Assembly: GCF_900187295.1 (NCBI RefSeq)
Contig: NZ_LT906473.1
Location: 992,001 to 1,056,000, forward strand
Source of the DNA: Corynebacterium cystitidis
GTDB taxonomy: Bacteria > Actinomycetota > Actinomycetes > Mycobacteriales > Mycobacteriaceae
Length of the DNA: 64,000 bases
Direction of reading: 5' to 3'
Shown here: one piece after another, positions 18,097 to 26,512 of the stretch
Position numbering within the stretch: the first letter of the stretch is position 1
Layout of the letters: each line of letters starts with the position of its first letter
Translations under genes and position numbers: made by a program
The notes under the pieces: model-generated
Told to the model about the DNA's origin: nothing
Seen by the model: the letters and a program-made list of their open reading frames with translations, nothing else
The model's database searches: none

Positions 18097-19395
18097 GTGA
18101 GTAAAAACAAGTCCTCTCAGACCGAAAAGTTCCAGGCACTTTCCGCACCCAAGGGTGTGCCGGACTATGTTCCGCCAACCTCCGCGACGTTCCTACGTGT
18201 GCGCGATGAGATGGTGCGTCAAGCCCATTTGGCCGGTTACCAGCACGTAGAGTTGCCGATCTTCGAGGATACAACCTTGTTTGCCCGCGGCGTGGGTGAG
18301 TCTACTGATGTGGTGAGCAAAGAGATGTACACCTTCGATGATCGCGGAGATCGTTCTGTCACCTTGCGTCCTGAGGGCACCGCGGGGGTGATGCGTGCGG
18401 TCATTCAGCATAATCTGGACCGTGGACATCTGCCTGTTAAGTTGAACTACTATGGGCCGTTTTTCCGGTATGAGCGCCCCCAAGCAGGCCGCTACCGCCA
18501 GCTGCAACAGGTAGGCATCGAGGCGATTGGCGTGGATGACCCACTGCTGGACGCGGAAGTGATCGCATTAGCGGATCGTTCCTACCGGGCTTTAGGGCTT
18601 AAAGAGTTCCGCTTGGAGCTGACCAGTTTGGGCGATAGTACTTGCCGCCCCGCGTACCGCGAGAAGCTTCAGGAGTTTTTGTTCACGTTGCCTCTCGACG
18701 AGGAAACCCGCCACCGCGCCGAGATTAATCCGCTCCGCGTTCTCGACGATAAGCGCCCAGAGGTCAAGGAAATGACCGAGGATGCTCCACTAATGCTTGA
18801 CCACCTGGATGCCAACACTCAAGAGCATTTCGAGACTGTCACTGGCACTCTCGATGACATGGGGATCGTGTATACGATTAACCCGCGCATGGTACGCGGC
18901 CTTGACTACTACACCAAGACTACTTTCGAGTTCGTTCATGACGGTCTTGGTGCGCAGTCCGGCATTGGTGGTGGCGGGCGTTACGACGGCCTGATGGCCC
19001 AAATCGGTGGCCAAGACCTCTCTGGGATCGGCTATGGCCTGGGCGTGGACCGTACGGTGCTGGCGCTTGAGGCAGAGGGCATCACTCTCGATGGTGTGGA
19101 GCGCCGCGTCGACGTCTACGGTGTCGCACTTGGTGAAGCCGCAAAGCGTCGTATGAGCGTCCTTATCGACGAGCTGCGCGCCGCCGGCATATCCGCCGAC
19201 ATGGTGTATGGTGAGCGCGGTCTCAAGGGCGCCATGAAGGGGGCGGACCGTGCCAGAGCAGCCTTCGCGTTGGTACTGGGCGACCGTGAGCTAGACGACG
19301 GGCAAGTGGCCATCAAAAACATGTCCGACCAGTCGCAGCAGCCGGTCGATCTGGACGATGTCGTCACCGCTTTGCGCGCAGCACTGGCAAACTAG
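18097..19395 (+). CDS. hisS: Histidine-tRNA ligase
   Basis: A 432-aa class II aminoacyl-tRNA synthetase. Motif 2 is seen in [20 protein letters not shown], the histidine-specific signatures are [14 protein letters not shown] and GGGGRYDGL, and motif 3 is [15 protein letters not shown]. The C-terminal anticodon-binding domain ([10 protein letters not shown] onward) is complete. The N-terminus [12 protein letters not shown] is typical. GTG 18097 gives a length close to the family norm. The stop lies within a 14-bp tandem duplication, and the next gene converges from the other strand 23 bp away. Confidence 0.95.
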   Translation: MSKNKSSQTEKFQALSAPKGVPDYVPPTSATFLRVRDEMVRQAHLAGYQHVELPIFEDTTLFARGVGESTDVVSKEMYTFDDRGDRSVTLRPEGTAGVMRAVIQHNLDRGHLPVKLNYYGPFFRYERPQAGRYRQLQQVGIEAIGVDDPLLDAEVIALADRSYRALGLKEFRLELTSLGDSTCRPAYREKLQEFLFTLPLDEETRHRAEINPLRVLDDKRPEVKEMTEDAPLMLDHLDANTQEHFETVTGTLDDMGIVYTINPRMVRGLDYYTKTTFEFVHDGLGAQSGIGGGGRYDGLMAQIGGQDLSGIGYGLGVDRTVLALEAEGITLDGVERRVDVYGVALGEAAKRRMSVLIDELRAAGISADMVYGERGLKGAMKGADRARAAFALVLGDRELDDGQVAIKNMSDQSQQPVDLDDVVTALRAALAN

Positions 19396-19413
19396 CACAG
19401 GCGAACTAGCACG
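19386..19413. repeat. 14-bp tandem duplication at the hisS stop
   Basis: Two adjacent copies, GGCAAACTAGCACA (19386-19399) and GGCGAACTAGCACG (19400-19413), 12 of 14 bases identical. The first copy contains the hisS stop codon. Confidence 0.7.
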
Positions 19414-19418
19414 TGGGT

Positions 19419-20087
19419 TTAGCTATTCCCGTCGTGTCCGCGGAGTAGCTCCTCCAACGGTACGAGGTCCTCTTCAAGGTCTACGCCTGTCTTGCGGGGC
19501 CTACGGCTGGATTCGACGGTTGCTCCTCCAAGGCCGGGGGAGTAGTCGCCCGCCGAGACGATCAGATCGGCGAGTTCGCCGGCAGCCCGTGCGACCCGCT
19601 TTTCAAATGAGATACCTTCGTCTCCACCGAAATCATCGGTCGCCGCAAACAGTGAAGTAGGCACTACCACCGCCCGCAGGTAGGTAAACAGTGGCCGCAT
19701 CGCATACTCAGTGGCAAGTGAGTGGCGGGGTGTACCGGCGGTCGCGGCGATGATCGTTGGCATACCGTTGAGCGCATCTTGATCGAGGGCGTCAAAAAAC
19801 ATCTTAAACAGCCCCGAGTAGCTTGCCTTGAAAATTGGGGTGACCGCGACAAGTCCATCGGAAGCAGATAGCTGCTTTTTGATTTCGTCCAGGCGTGGCG
19901 AGGACATCCCTGTGGTAAATACTGTCGCGAGATCTTTAACGATCTCGCGCAGCTCCACAGTGTGGATCTCTAAAGCCTCGCCGCGGGCAGAGACCGCAGC
20001 GTTCACCGCGCTTGAAATGGCATCAGCCACGGAGCGTGTCGACGAAGGGTTGGACAAGCCTGCTGAAACGACTGTGAGTTGGCGCAT
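19419..20087 (-). CDS. LLM-partnered FMN reductase (CE1759 family)
   Basis: A 222-aa flavodoxin-fold NAD(P)H:FMN reductase of the SsuE/MsuE type. The N-terminal VSAGLSNPSSTRSVADA phosphate-binding loop and the VAVTPIFKASYSGLFKMFFDAL and PTIIAATAGTPRHSL segments are characteristic. The last 35 residues are a charged tail. It lies 6 bp downstream of a luciferase-like monooxygenase gene in the same direction; this two-gene arrangement corresponds to the CE1758/CE1759 families named after C. efficiens. It should supply reduced FMN to the monooxygenase. Substrate of the pair is unknown. Confidence 0.85.
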   Translation of the reverse strand: MRQLTVVSAGLSNPSSTRSVADAISSAVNAAVSARGEALEIHTVELREIVKDLATVFTTGMSSPRLDEIKKQLSASDGLVAVTPIFKASYSGLFKMFFDALDQDALNGMPTIIAATAGTPRHSLATEYAMRPLFTYLRAVVVPTSLFAATDDFGGDEGISFEKRVARAAGELADLIVSAGDYSPGLGGATVESSRRPRKTGVDLEEDLVPLEELLRGHDGNS

Positions 20088-20093
20088 GTTGGT

Positions 20094-21218
20094 TTATGTC
20101 TCGCTTTCTTCATGCTGGCTGGGGTTGACCTTGAAGTGTGGGTGATCGCGGTCTTCGCGAAGTGTGGCGAAGGTAGGTGGTTCGCTCGGAACGTGCTCGG
20201 GGCGACGTTCTTCCATGCGACGGCGCAGCTCGGGAACAACGTGGGTGCCCAGAATCTCAATCTGGTTGAGCACGGTTTCTAAAGGCAGCCCGGCGTGGTC
20301 GATGAGGAAGAGTTGACGTTGGTAATCGCCCACCCAATCGGCGAACTGCATGGTGCGCTCGATGATTTGTTCGACAGTGCCGACGGTCAGCGGGGTTAGT
20401 TCGGTGAACTCCTCCAAGGTAGGGCCGTGGCCGTAGACTGGCGCGTTGTCGAAGTATGGGCGGAATTCTTTCTTAGCCTGTTCCTCGGTCTCTGCGATAT
20501 AGACCTGCCCGCCCAAGCCAACGATGGCTTGATCAGCTTGTCCGTGACCGTACTTTTCGTAGCGGCGGCGGTAGATGCCCACCATCTTTGCAGTGTGTTC
20601 CTTGTTCCAGAAAATATTGTTGTGGAAGAAGCCGTCTCCGTAGAATGCGGCTTGTTCTGCGATCTGTGGGGAGCGAATGGAGCCATGCCAAACGAACGGT
20701 GGGACACCATCGAGTGGTCGTGGGGTGGAGGTAAATCCATTCAGTGGGGTGCGGAATTTGCCTGACCAAGTCACCACGTCTTCGCGCCATAAGCGTCGCA
20801 GCAGGTGGTAGTTTTCAATTGCTAAGGGGATACCTTGGCGAATGTCTTTCCCGAACCAGGGGTACACCGGTCCGGTATTGCCACGTCCCATCATCAGGTC
20901 TACGCGACCACCAGATAGATGCTGCAGGAATGCGTAATCTTCTGCGATGCGCACGGGATCTGTGGTGGTAATCAATGTTGTCGCTGTGGACAGTTTTAGG
21001 TTCTTGGTCTGGGCTGCGATATAGGCTAAGTGGGTTGTCGGCGCAGACGGTACGAACGGTGGATTGTGGTGCTGGCCGGTAGCGAATACGTCTAGGCCGA
21101 CTTCCTCGGCCTTGAGGGCGATCTGCGTCATTGCATTAATGCGCTCGTGTTCGGTCGGGGAATCACCGGTTGTGGGGTCTTGGGTGACATCGCCGATAGT
21201 AAATAATCCGAATTGCAT
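20094..21218 (-). CDS. LLM-class flavin-dependent oxidoreductase (CE1758 family)
   Basis: A 374-aa FMN-dependent TIM-barrel enzyme of the bacterial luciferase superfamily. Typical segments are MQFGLFTIGDVTQDP, LDVFATGQHHNPPF, LATATTL-like LSTATTLITTTDPVRIAEDYAFLQHLSGGR, MMGRGNTGPVYPWF and the domain around YGDGFFHNNIF. ATG 21218 is chosen because AAAGGAG lies 8-9 nt upstream and a promoter-like pair fits it; an upstream start would add 20 unconserved residues. It is cotranscribed with the FMN reductase. The target molecule is unknown. Confidence 0.87.
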   Translation of the reverse strand: MQFGLFTIGDVTQDPTTGDSPTEHERINAMTQIALKAEEVGLDVFATGQHHNPPFVPSAPTTHLAYIAAQTKNLKLSTATTLITTTDPVRIAEDYAFLQHLSGGRVDLMMGRGNTGPVYPWFGKDIRQGIPLAIENYHLLRRLWREDVVTWSGKFRTPLNGFTSTPRPLDGVPPFVWHGSIRSPQIAEQAAFYGDGFFHNNIFWNKEHTAKMVGIYRRRYEKYGHGQADQAIVGLGGQVYIAETEEQAKKEFRPYFDNAPVYGHGPTLEEFTELTPLTVGTVEQIIERTMQFADWVGDYQRQLFLIDHAGLPLETVLNQIEILGTHVVPELRRRMEERRPEHVPSEPPTFATLREDRDHPHFKVNPSQHEESET

Positions 21219-21243
21219 GGTTGGTATAACTCCTTTACGTTCA

Positions 21244-21272
21244 AGCCTATTCCAGGGTATATGACATGACAA
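21244..21272 (-). promoter_or_regulatory. Promoter of the LLM/FMN reductase pair
   Basis: On the minus strand, TTGTCA (21272-21267) and TAGGCT (21249-21244) are separated by exactly 17 bp, 25 bp ahead of the start codon. This is the best -35/-10 pair seen in the window. Confidence 0.55.
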
Positions 21273-21302
21273 CAACATGCAATCATGTGTGGATGCGGCA
21301 GT

Positions 21303-22040
21303 CTACTGAGTGGCGTCGATAAGTGCCTTAATATCTGACCCGCCGATCACGCGCAAAGGTTTTTGCTGGGGTGTCCCATGTTCGGTAATCACAGCGGCCC
21401 GCGGAAGAACACCGTTATCCGTGGGGGAGAGGAGTTTGTCCAAAGCTTCGCCCGCAGTGACATTGCGCGGAAGAAAGACAGCCTGATCGGAATTTTCTGC
21501 GTACTGCAGAACCTCTTCGACAGTCCGGGCGTCAAGATGGTCATTATCGTCCAAATCGGCAGCAACCCACCGGGCGATAGTGTTCGTCGTTAAGAGCCCT
21601 GTGCACTGATTACCGTCGTAGATTGGGAATTGGGAGATCGTTGTCGTTCGAACAACGTCAAGGGCGACTCGAATGGCATCTTCAGGGCTGACGGTGATGA
21701 CCTCCTGGCGCGGCAGTACCGTGATGGCCAACGGTGGGTGCAATAGCAAGTCGCGGATTTTCTCGATCGCGTGCACGGTTTCTTGCAAAGGCTCTGCTAT
21801 GGGCACGAAATCTGTGTAGGCACCGTGAGAGATCGCGTTACGCAGATCCGCAAACTCCTTGAGATCCTCAGCCTGGTGGGGCGTAAGGATGCGGTCGCGC
21901 TCAGCCCAGCTGACCATACGAGAAAAGCCGTCGCTTTTCTTTGCACTCAACTTCGCACGAAGAAACCCTTCAATGTCGTTGAACGCTGCGAGAAAAGCAA
22001 CGGCTCTGTGAGGTGTAGTGCTTTCCGACGATGTGCTCAT
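21303..22040 (-). CDS. HEPN-like domain fused to a CBS-domain pair
   Basis: A 245-aa cytoplasmic protein. Residues 10-100 look like a four-helix HEPN domain: FLAAFNDIEGFLRAKL, then FADLRNAISHG with the R-N-x3-H motif at residues 67-72, then LQETVHAIEKIRDLL. The Rx4-6H motif is the hallmark of HEPN ribonucleases and nucleotide-binding proteins. Residues about 112-165 and 178-243 form two CBS repeats (QFPIYDGNQCTGLLTTN in the first; LRVIGGSDIKALI ends the second), which usually bind adenine nucleotides. A nucleotide-gated RNase or sensor is a possible inference. ATG 22040 is uncertain: GGAGG is only 2 nt away, and GTG 22061 lies in frame upstream. Three 11-bp repeats lie just upstream. Confidence 0.75.
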   Translation of the reverse strand: MSTSSESTTPHRAVAFLAAFNDIEGFLRAKLSAKKSDGFSRMVSWAERDRILTPHQAEDLKEFADLRNAISHGAYTDFVPIAEPLQETVHAIEKIRDLLLHPPLAITVLPRQEVITVSPEDAIRVALDVVRTTTISQFPIYDGNQCTGLLTTNTIARWVAADLDDNDHLDARTVEEVLQYAENSDQAVFLPRNVTAGEALDKLLSPTDNGVLPRAAVITEHGTPQQKPLRVIGGSDIKALIDATQ

Positions 22041-22059
22041 GGCCTCCACTGTACGGGGC

Positions 22060-22092
22060 ACTGTACTAGCACTGTACTAGCGCTGTACTAGC
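22060..22092. repeat. Three tandem 11-bp repeats upstream of the HEPN-CBS gene
   Basis: ACTGTACTAGC at 22060-22070 and 22071-22081, then GCTGTACTAGC at 22082-22092. The period equals about one helical turn. On the minus strand each unit contains TACAGT or TACAGC, similar to a -10 hexamer, 20-50 bp before the HEPN-CBS start. It could be an operator array or a duplicated promoter. Confidence 0.8.
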
Positions 22093-22101
22093 ATTCGTGG
22101 C

Positions 22102-22980
22102 CTAGGTGCGGTAGTTACCCGTTTCCAGATAGTCGCAGGCGGCCATGGTTCCTTCGTTGTAACCGCGCAGGAAAGCGTCTTGACGTTGCTGTGACGAACC
22201 ATGCGTCCACAAGTCAGGCTGAACCTCGCCCTGGGTGCGCTTCTGGATATTGTCATCGCCTACGGCGCGTGCGGTATTAATCGCTGCCTCGACTTGCTGC
22301 GGTGTGACGGATTCCAAGTAGGCATTCTCTCCCTCGTCGGCATGGTTTACCCAGATGCCTGCGTAGCAGTCTGCCTGCAGTTCCAGCTTGACCGCATTGG
22401 AGTCCTTGCCCGGATTGTTGTAATCGATCAAGCCGATGGTGCCTTCCAGGTATTGGATGTGGTGGCCGAATTCGTGGGCGACAATGTACATCTGTGCCAG
22501 AGGGGCGCTCGACCCGCCGAGCTGCTCGAGCTGATCGAAGAAGCTCACATCGAAATAGGCAGACGTGTCACCGCCACAATAAAAAGGCCCGGTGTGTGCA
22601 GACGCGTAGCCGCAGCCAGATTGGGTAGAGTTTTGGAACAAGACGAGCCCCGGCTGGGTATATTCCAGGCCAGCCTGCTCCGGCAGGATTTCGGCCCACA
22701 TTTGGTCGATGGATTCAGCTGCCCCCAACACGCGACAGTCTGCATACTGGTTTGCGTCGTCGGTTGTCTGGCAGTGGTCAAGACTATACCCAGTATCTTG
22801 AGCGCGTTGCGGGCTGCCGGCGATTTGGTCGAGCTGGGCCGGGTTTCCACCCATCAAAAGGAATAAACCCACGAGCAAAAGGCCACCGATGCCACCGCCA
22901 CCCAGGGCGATTGCACCACCACGGCCACCGCCGGTGCGTGCACGGTTTTGATTGAGCTGACGCCCACCTTTGAAAGTCAT
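22102..22980 (-). CDS. YpfJ-family neutral zinc metallopeptidase
   Basis: A 292-aa membrane-anchored protein of the Zn_peptidase (YpfJ) family. After a Gly/Arg-rich N-terminus there is one membrane helix (about residues 23-44), placing the catalytic domain outside the membrane. The zinc motif is HEFGHH in YIVAHEFGHHIQYLEG, and the third ligand is likely the Glu in LELQADCYAGIW. Several cysteines (DHCQT, ADCRV, GCGYAS, FYCGG) may form disulfides. The Gly-rich start QLNQNRARTGGGRGG is usual for the family. No ribosome-binding site is obvious; CATGAT lies 6 nt before the start on the minus strand, so it may be leaderless. Its physiological substrate is not known. Confidence 0.88.
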   Translation of the reverse strand: MTFKGGRQLNQNRARTGGGRGGAIALGGGGIGGLLLVGLFLLMGGNPAQLDQIAGSPQRAQDTGYSLDHCQTTDDANQYADCRVLGAAESIDQMWAEILPEQAGLEYTQPGLVLFQNSTQSGCGYASAHTGPFYCGGDTSAYFDVSFFDQLEQLGGSSAPLAQMYIVAHEFGHHIQYLEGTIGLIDYNNPGKDSNAVKLELQADCYAGIWVNHADEGENAYLESVTPQQVEAAINTARAVGDDNIQKRTQGEVQPDLWTHGSSQQRQDAFLRGYNEGTMAACDYLETGNYRT

Positions 22981-23131
22981 GCGATAATCATGCCACGTCG
23001 TGTATGCGTCGGTGCACTGAACGGGTGGACTGAATGAGAGAAATCCTCATAAAGGTAGGAAAATTCGGCCCGAATTTCCTTCAAACCGGTGGAAATGAGG
23101 GGTAGGGCAAGAAACAAAGAGTCAGAGGGGG

Positions 23132-23137
23132 TAGACT
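23132..23137 (+). promoter_or_regulatory. Putative -10 element (TAGACT) for aspS
   Basis: TAGACT lies 46 bp before GTG 23184 in the divergent gap between the peptidase and aspS. No clear -35 box. Confidence 0.4.
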
Positions 23138-23183
23138 TTCGAACGTTCATCATCACCACACGTGGAAGGACGTGGAAGAAACC

Positions 23184-25034
23184 GTGCTGCGCACTCACCT
23201 GGCGGGAGACCTCCGCAAAGATATCGCTGGCCAAACCGTCACCTTGACGGGCTGGGTGGCTCGTCGTCGTGATCATGGTGGCGTGATCTTCATCGATTTG
23301 CGCGACCGCTCCGGCTTGGCACAGGTGGTGTTCCGCGAGTCTAGTGTTGCTGAGGCGGCGCACGATTTGCGCAGCGAGTTCGTCATCCAGGTCACCGGTA
23401 AGGTAGAGCCACGCCCAGCAGGCTCTGAAAACCCGAACATGCCATCCGGCGAGATCGAGGTTAACGTCACCGAGCTGACCGTGCTAAATAAGTCTGCAGC
23501 TCTGCCATTCCAAATCGAAGACGCATCCTCGGGCGAAGTCGGTGAGGAAACCCGTTTGAAGTACCGCTACCTGGACTTACGCCGCGAGCGCCAGGCAGCT
23601 GGCCTGCGCCTGCGTTCCAAGGCCAACAAGGCTGCACGCGAGGTGCTGGACCGCCACGACTTCACCGAAATCGAAACCCCAACGCTGACCCGTTCTACCC
23701 CAGAGGGCGCCCGTGACTTCCTTGTGCCAGCACGTTTGCGCCCGGGTTCCTGGTACGCATTGCCCCAATCCCCGCAGCTGTTCAAACAGCTGCTCATGGT
23801 TGCGGGTATGGAGCGCTACTACCAAATCGCCCGCTGCTACCGAGATGAAGACTTCCGTGCGGACCGCCAGCCGGAGTTCACTCAACTTGACGTTGAGATG
23901 AGCTTCGTTGACCAGGACGATGTGATCGCTTTGGCCGAAGAGATCCTCGTGGAGCTGTGGAAGCTGATCGGCTACGACATCCAGACCCCGATCCCACGCA
24001 TAACCTACGCCGAAGCAATGGAAAAGTACGGCTCTGATAAGCCAGACCTCCGCTTCGACATTGAGCTGGTGGAGTGCACTGAGTTCTTTAAGGACACAAC
24101 ATTCCGGGTGTTCCAGAATGAGTACGTTGGCGCCGTCGTGATGGACGGTGGCGCTTCCCAACCCCGCCGCCAGCTCGACGCCTGGCAGGAATGGGCTAAA
24201 CAGCGCGGTGCGAAGGGGCTGGCCTACATCCTCATCGGTGAAGACGGTGAATTGTCTGGCCCGGTGGCGAAGAACATTACCGACGCAGAACGCGCAGGCA
24301 TTGCTGGCCACGTCGGTGCAAAGCCGGGAGACTGTATCTTCTTCGCAGCTGGCGAGACTAAAAGCTCGCGCGCGCTCCTAGGTGCCGCACGTGGCGCGAT
24401 TGCGGAAAAGCTCGGGCTGATCAAGGACGGCGACTGGGCATTTACCTGGGTGGTCGACGCCCCCATGTTCGAGCCTGCCGCAGATGCCACCGCCTCTGGT
24501 GACGTAGCACTGGGTAACTCTAAGTGGACAGCAGTCCACCACGCGTTTACCTCCCCGAAGCCAGAGTTCCTGGACTCGTTCGACAAGCAGCCAGCTGAGG
24601 CATTGGCTTATGCCTACGACATCGTGTGCAACGGCAACGAGATCGGTGGTGGCTCCATTCGTATCCATGACCGTGACGTGCAAGAGCGCGTGTTCGACGT
24701 GATGGGCATTGGCGAGGAAGAAGCGCGCGAGAAGTTCGGCTTCTTGCTGGATGCCTTCGCTTTCGGTGCTCCTCCACATGGTGGCATTGCTTTCGGCTGG
24801 GACCGCATCGTTTCCCTGCTCGGCGGCTACGAATCAATTCGTGATGTTATCGCCTTCCCGAAGTCGGGTGGTGGCGTCGATCCGCTGACTGACGCACCTG
24901 GACCAATTACGCCTGAGCAGCGAAAGGAGACTGGTGTGGACTTCAAACCGAAGAAAGAAAAGAAGAACGAAAACCAGGCTAAGGCGAAAGGCGCAGCAGA
25001 GACCACCGCCGCAGCAGGCACCGACAATGCTTAA
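23184..25034 (+). CDS. aspS: Aspartate-tRNA ligase
   Basis: A 616-aa class II synthetase with N-terminal anticodon-binding OB fold ([26 protein letters not shown]), catalytic core motif 2 ([25 protein letters not shown]), the bacterial GAD insertion, and motif 3 ([10 protein letters not shown]). A Lys/Ala-rich tail of about 40 residues follows the normal end. GTG 23184 gives the family start VLRTHLAG with GGAAGAA ahead of it; GTG 23172 would add 4 residues. In actinobacteria lacking asparagine-tRNA ligase this enzyme often also charges tRNA-Asn for GatCAB; whether that applies here is inference. Confidence 0.95.
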   Translation: MLRTHLAGDLRKDIAGQTVTLTGWVARRRDHGGVIFIDLRDRSGLAQVVFRESSVAEAAHDLRSEFVIQVTGKVEPRPAGSENPNMPSGEIEVNVTELTVLNKSAALPFQIEDASSGEVGEETRLKYRYLDLRRERQAAGLRLRSKANKAAREVLDRHDFTEIETPTLTRSTPEGARDFLVPARLRPGSWYALPQSPQLFKQLLMVAGMERYYQIARCYRDEDFRADRQPEFTQLDVEMSFVDQDDVIALAEEILVELWKLIGYDIQTPIPRITYAEAMEKYGSDKPDLRFDIELVECTEFFKDTTFRVFQNEYVGAVVMDGGASQPRRQLDAWQEWAKQRGAKGLAYILIGEDGELSGPVAKNITDAERAGIAGHVGAKPGDCIFFAAGETKSSRALLGAARGAIAEKLGLIKDGDWAFTWVVDAPMFEPAADATASGDVALGNSKWTAVHHAFTSPKPEFLDSFDKQPAEALAYAYDIVCNGNEIGGGSIRIHDRDVQERVFDVMGIGEEEAREKFGFLLDAFAFGAPPHGGIAFGWDRIVSLLGGYESIRDVIAFPKSGGGVDPLTDAPGPITPEQRKETGVDFKPKKEKKNENQAKAKGAAETTAAAGTDNA

Positions 25035-25061
25035 ACCGGAGCGCAGTAGAACTTGGACGTG

Positions 25062-25103
25062 AACCTCCCGGTGCCAGCGGTGTGCTGGCCACACGGGAGG
25101 TTT
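25062..25103 (+). terminator. Terminator after aspS
   Basis: AACCTCCCG (25062-25070) pairs with CGGGAGGTT (25094-25102), with an inner GCCAGC/GCTGGC stem. The T-run is only TTT. Confidence 0.65.
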
Positions 25104-25176
25104 CGTGTGTTCCAGGCCATGGGACCGGTCCCGCATGGCACCATGGAAGTGGATACTTGTGAAGGAGCTCAAGATC

Positions 25177-26445
25177 ATGGACTCAAGCCAACACCACGAT
25201 GACAAAAGCATCACCGAAATCGCAGAGGATCTGCTCACCCGGCGCTATGGCGGTACGCAAAAACTCCAGGATCCGGTAGAACTCAGTGGCTCAGGCCACG
25301 CCCGCGTAATCCGCGCGCGAGTGACCTCTAGCCCTTTCCTTCCGCACCGAACCGTGATTTTGAAGCAGTCGCCACGCACGGGTGACCTTGTTGAAGATGC
25401 CGCCTTCCTGCGAGAAGTAGCATCCTACCAATTCACTACCTCCTTGGCTGAAGAGTTCCGTCCGGGGCCGGTAATTTTGGCGCATGACTGCAATAGTCGC
25501 CTGATCGTCTTGTCCGATAGCGGTGATGGTGATACGTTTGCCGATTTGCTGGAAGAATCAGATCCCGAAAAACGTGTTCAAATCCTACGCGCTTTGGGAA
25601 CATCGTTGGGCCGGATGCACTCTGGTACCGCAGGCAAGGAAGAAGCCTTCAACATCTTGCTCAGTCGGCTAGGCAGAAACGACGAGAATGCTCACCGGTT
25701 TCAAGAAATCCGCGAGCGACTGCTGGAACTGGGATTTGCAGTAGGCCTGGATATCATCCGCAACGCCGGCATCGAGGTTCCACGCGAAGCAAGTGAAACA
25801 ATGCCTACAATCCAGCGCCGTTTGCGCCAAGGCCGCTACCGCGCTTTTACCCCTTTCGATCTCTCACCAGACAACATCATCGTGGCTGACCGCACCGAGT
25901 TTCTGGACTATGAGTGGGCAGGGTTTCGAGATGTCTCGTTCGATCTAGCGTGTGTCATCGCGGGTTTCCCGCAATATATTTCCTTGCAGCCGATTTCAGA
26001 TGATGAAGCCGCAGCCTTCACGGAGGCGTGGCTGCATGAAGTAGACGAGCTATGGCCAGGTTTAACCAACGAAGACGTGCTTCACGAACGCATCACAATC
26101 GCCCTGGTTGGGTGGGCTTTTTCCAGCGTGACCTTGATGTACTATGGCTCCCTGGCCAATATCATTTCGAGTCATGCCGCAGCCCGCGACTATCTTGAGA
26201 TCACCACGGAGGATCTCGACCGCCTTGGAATCAACCCAGACCGCAGTTCCGAGACCAACACTAACTTGCTAAAGCCTGCTAACGATGTCGACTTCACTGA
26301 GGATGAATTGCTTGTGCGGCGCGATCTTTATGAAACTTTTGAGGCGTTGGGGCGCTTTGCCGCCGCCGGCCGTAATTCCTCCTACTCGGTCTTGTCTGAA
26401 TTCGCATTCCACGTTGCCGAAATACTGAACGATGCACGGCTGTAG
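25177..26445 (+). CDS. Aminoglycoside-phosphotransferase-fold protein
   Basis: A 422-aa protein of the APH/choline-kinase-like fold. The catalytic loop is FTPFDLSPDNIIV (Asp and Asn, near residue 228) and the metal-binding DYEWAGFRDVSFDLA segment follows about 12 residues later; ahead of them are the N-lobe segments RTVILKQSP and LIVLSDSGDG. The usual HGD triplet is PFD here, a known variant position. The last 80 residues form an extra helical domain. It stands alone between aspS and rarA. The substrate cannot be told from sequence. ATG 25177 follows GAAGGAG; an upstream start would be out of place behind the aspS terminator. Confidence 0.75.
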   Translation: MDSSQHHDDKSITEIAEDLLTRRYGGTQKLQDPVELSGSGHARVIRARVTSSPFLPHRTVILKQSPRTGDLVEDAAFLREVASYQFTTSLAEEFRPGPVILAHDCNSRLIVLSDSGDGDTFADLLEESDPEKRVQILRALGTSLGRMHSGTAGKEEAFNILLSRLGRNDENAHRFQEIRERLLELGFAVGLDIIRNAGIEVPREASETMPTIQRRLRQGRYRAFTPFDLSPDNIIVADRTEFLDYEWAGFRDVSFDLACVIAGFPQYISLQPISDDEAAAFTEAWLHEVDELWPGLTNEDVLHERITIALVGWAFSSVTLMYYGSLANIISSHAAARDYLEITTEDLDRLGINPDRSSETNTNLLKPANDVDFTEDELLVRRDLYETFEALGRFAAAGRNSSYSVLSEFAFHVAEILNDARL

Positions 26446-26482
26446 GCTCATCACGTAGTCTAAGTTCATAGTTCAAACAGAA

Positions 26483-26512
26483 GAGGTTCATGCAGGAGGG
26501 GTTCATGCAGGA
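26483..26512. repeat. 15-bp tandem duplication covering the rarA start
   Basis: GAGGTTCATGCAGGA (26483-26497) and GGGGTTCATGCAGGA (26498-26512), 14 of 15 identical. Each copy has a ribosome-binding site and an in-frame ATG (26490, 26505). Confidence 0.85.

Noticed and set aside
23577..24311. 244-codon open frame antisense to aspS
   Set aside because: Lies wholly within aspS and has no motif or start signal.
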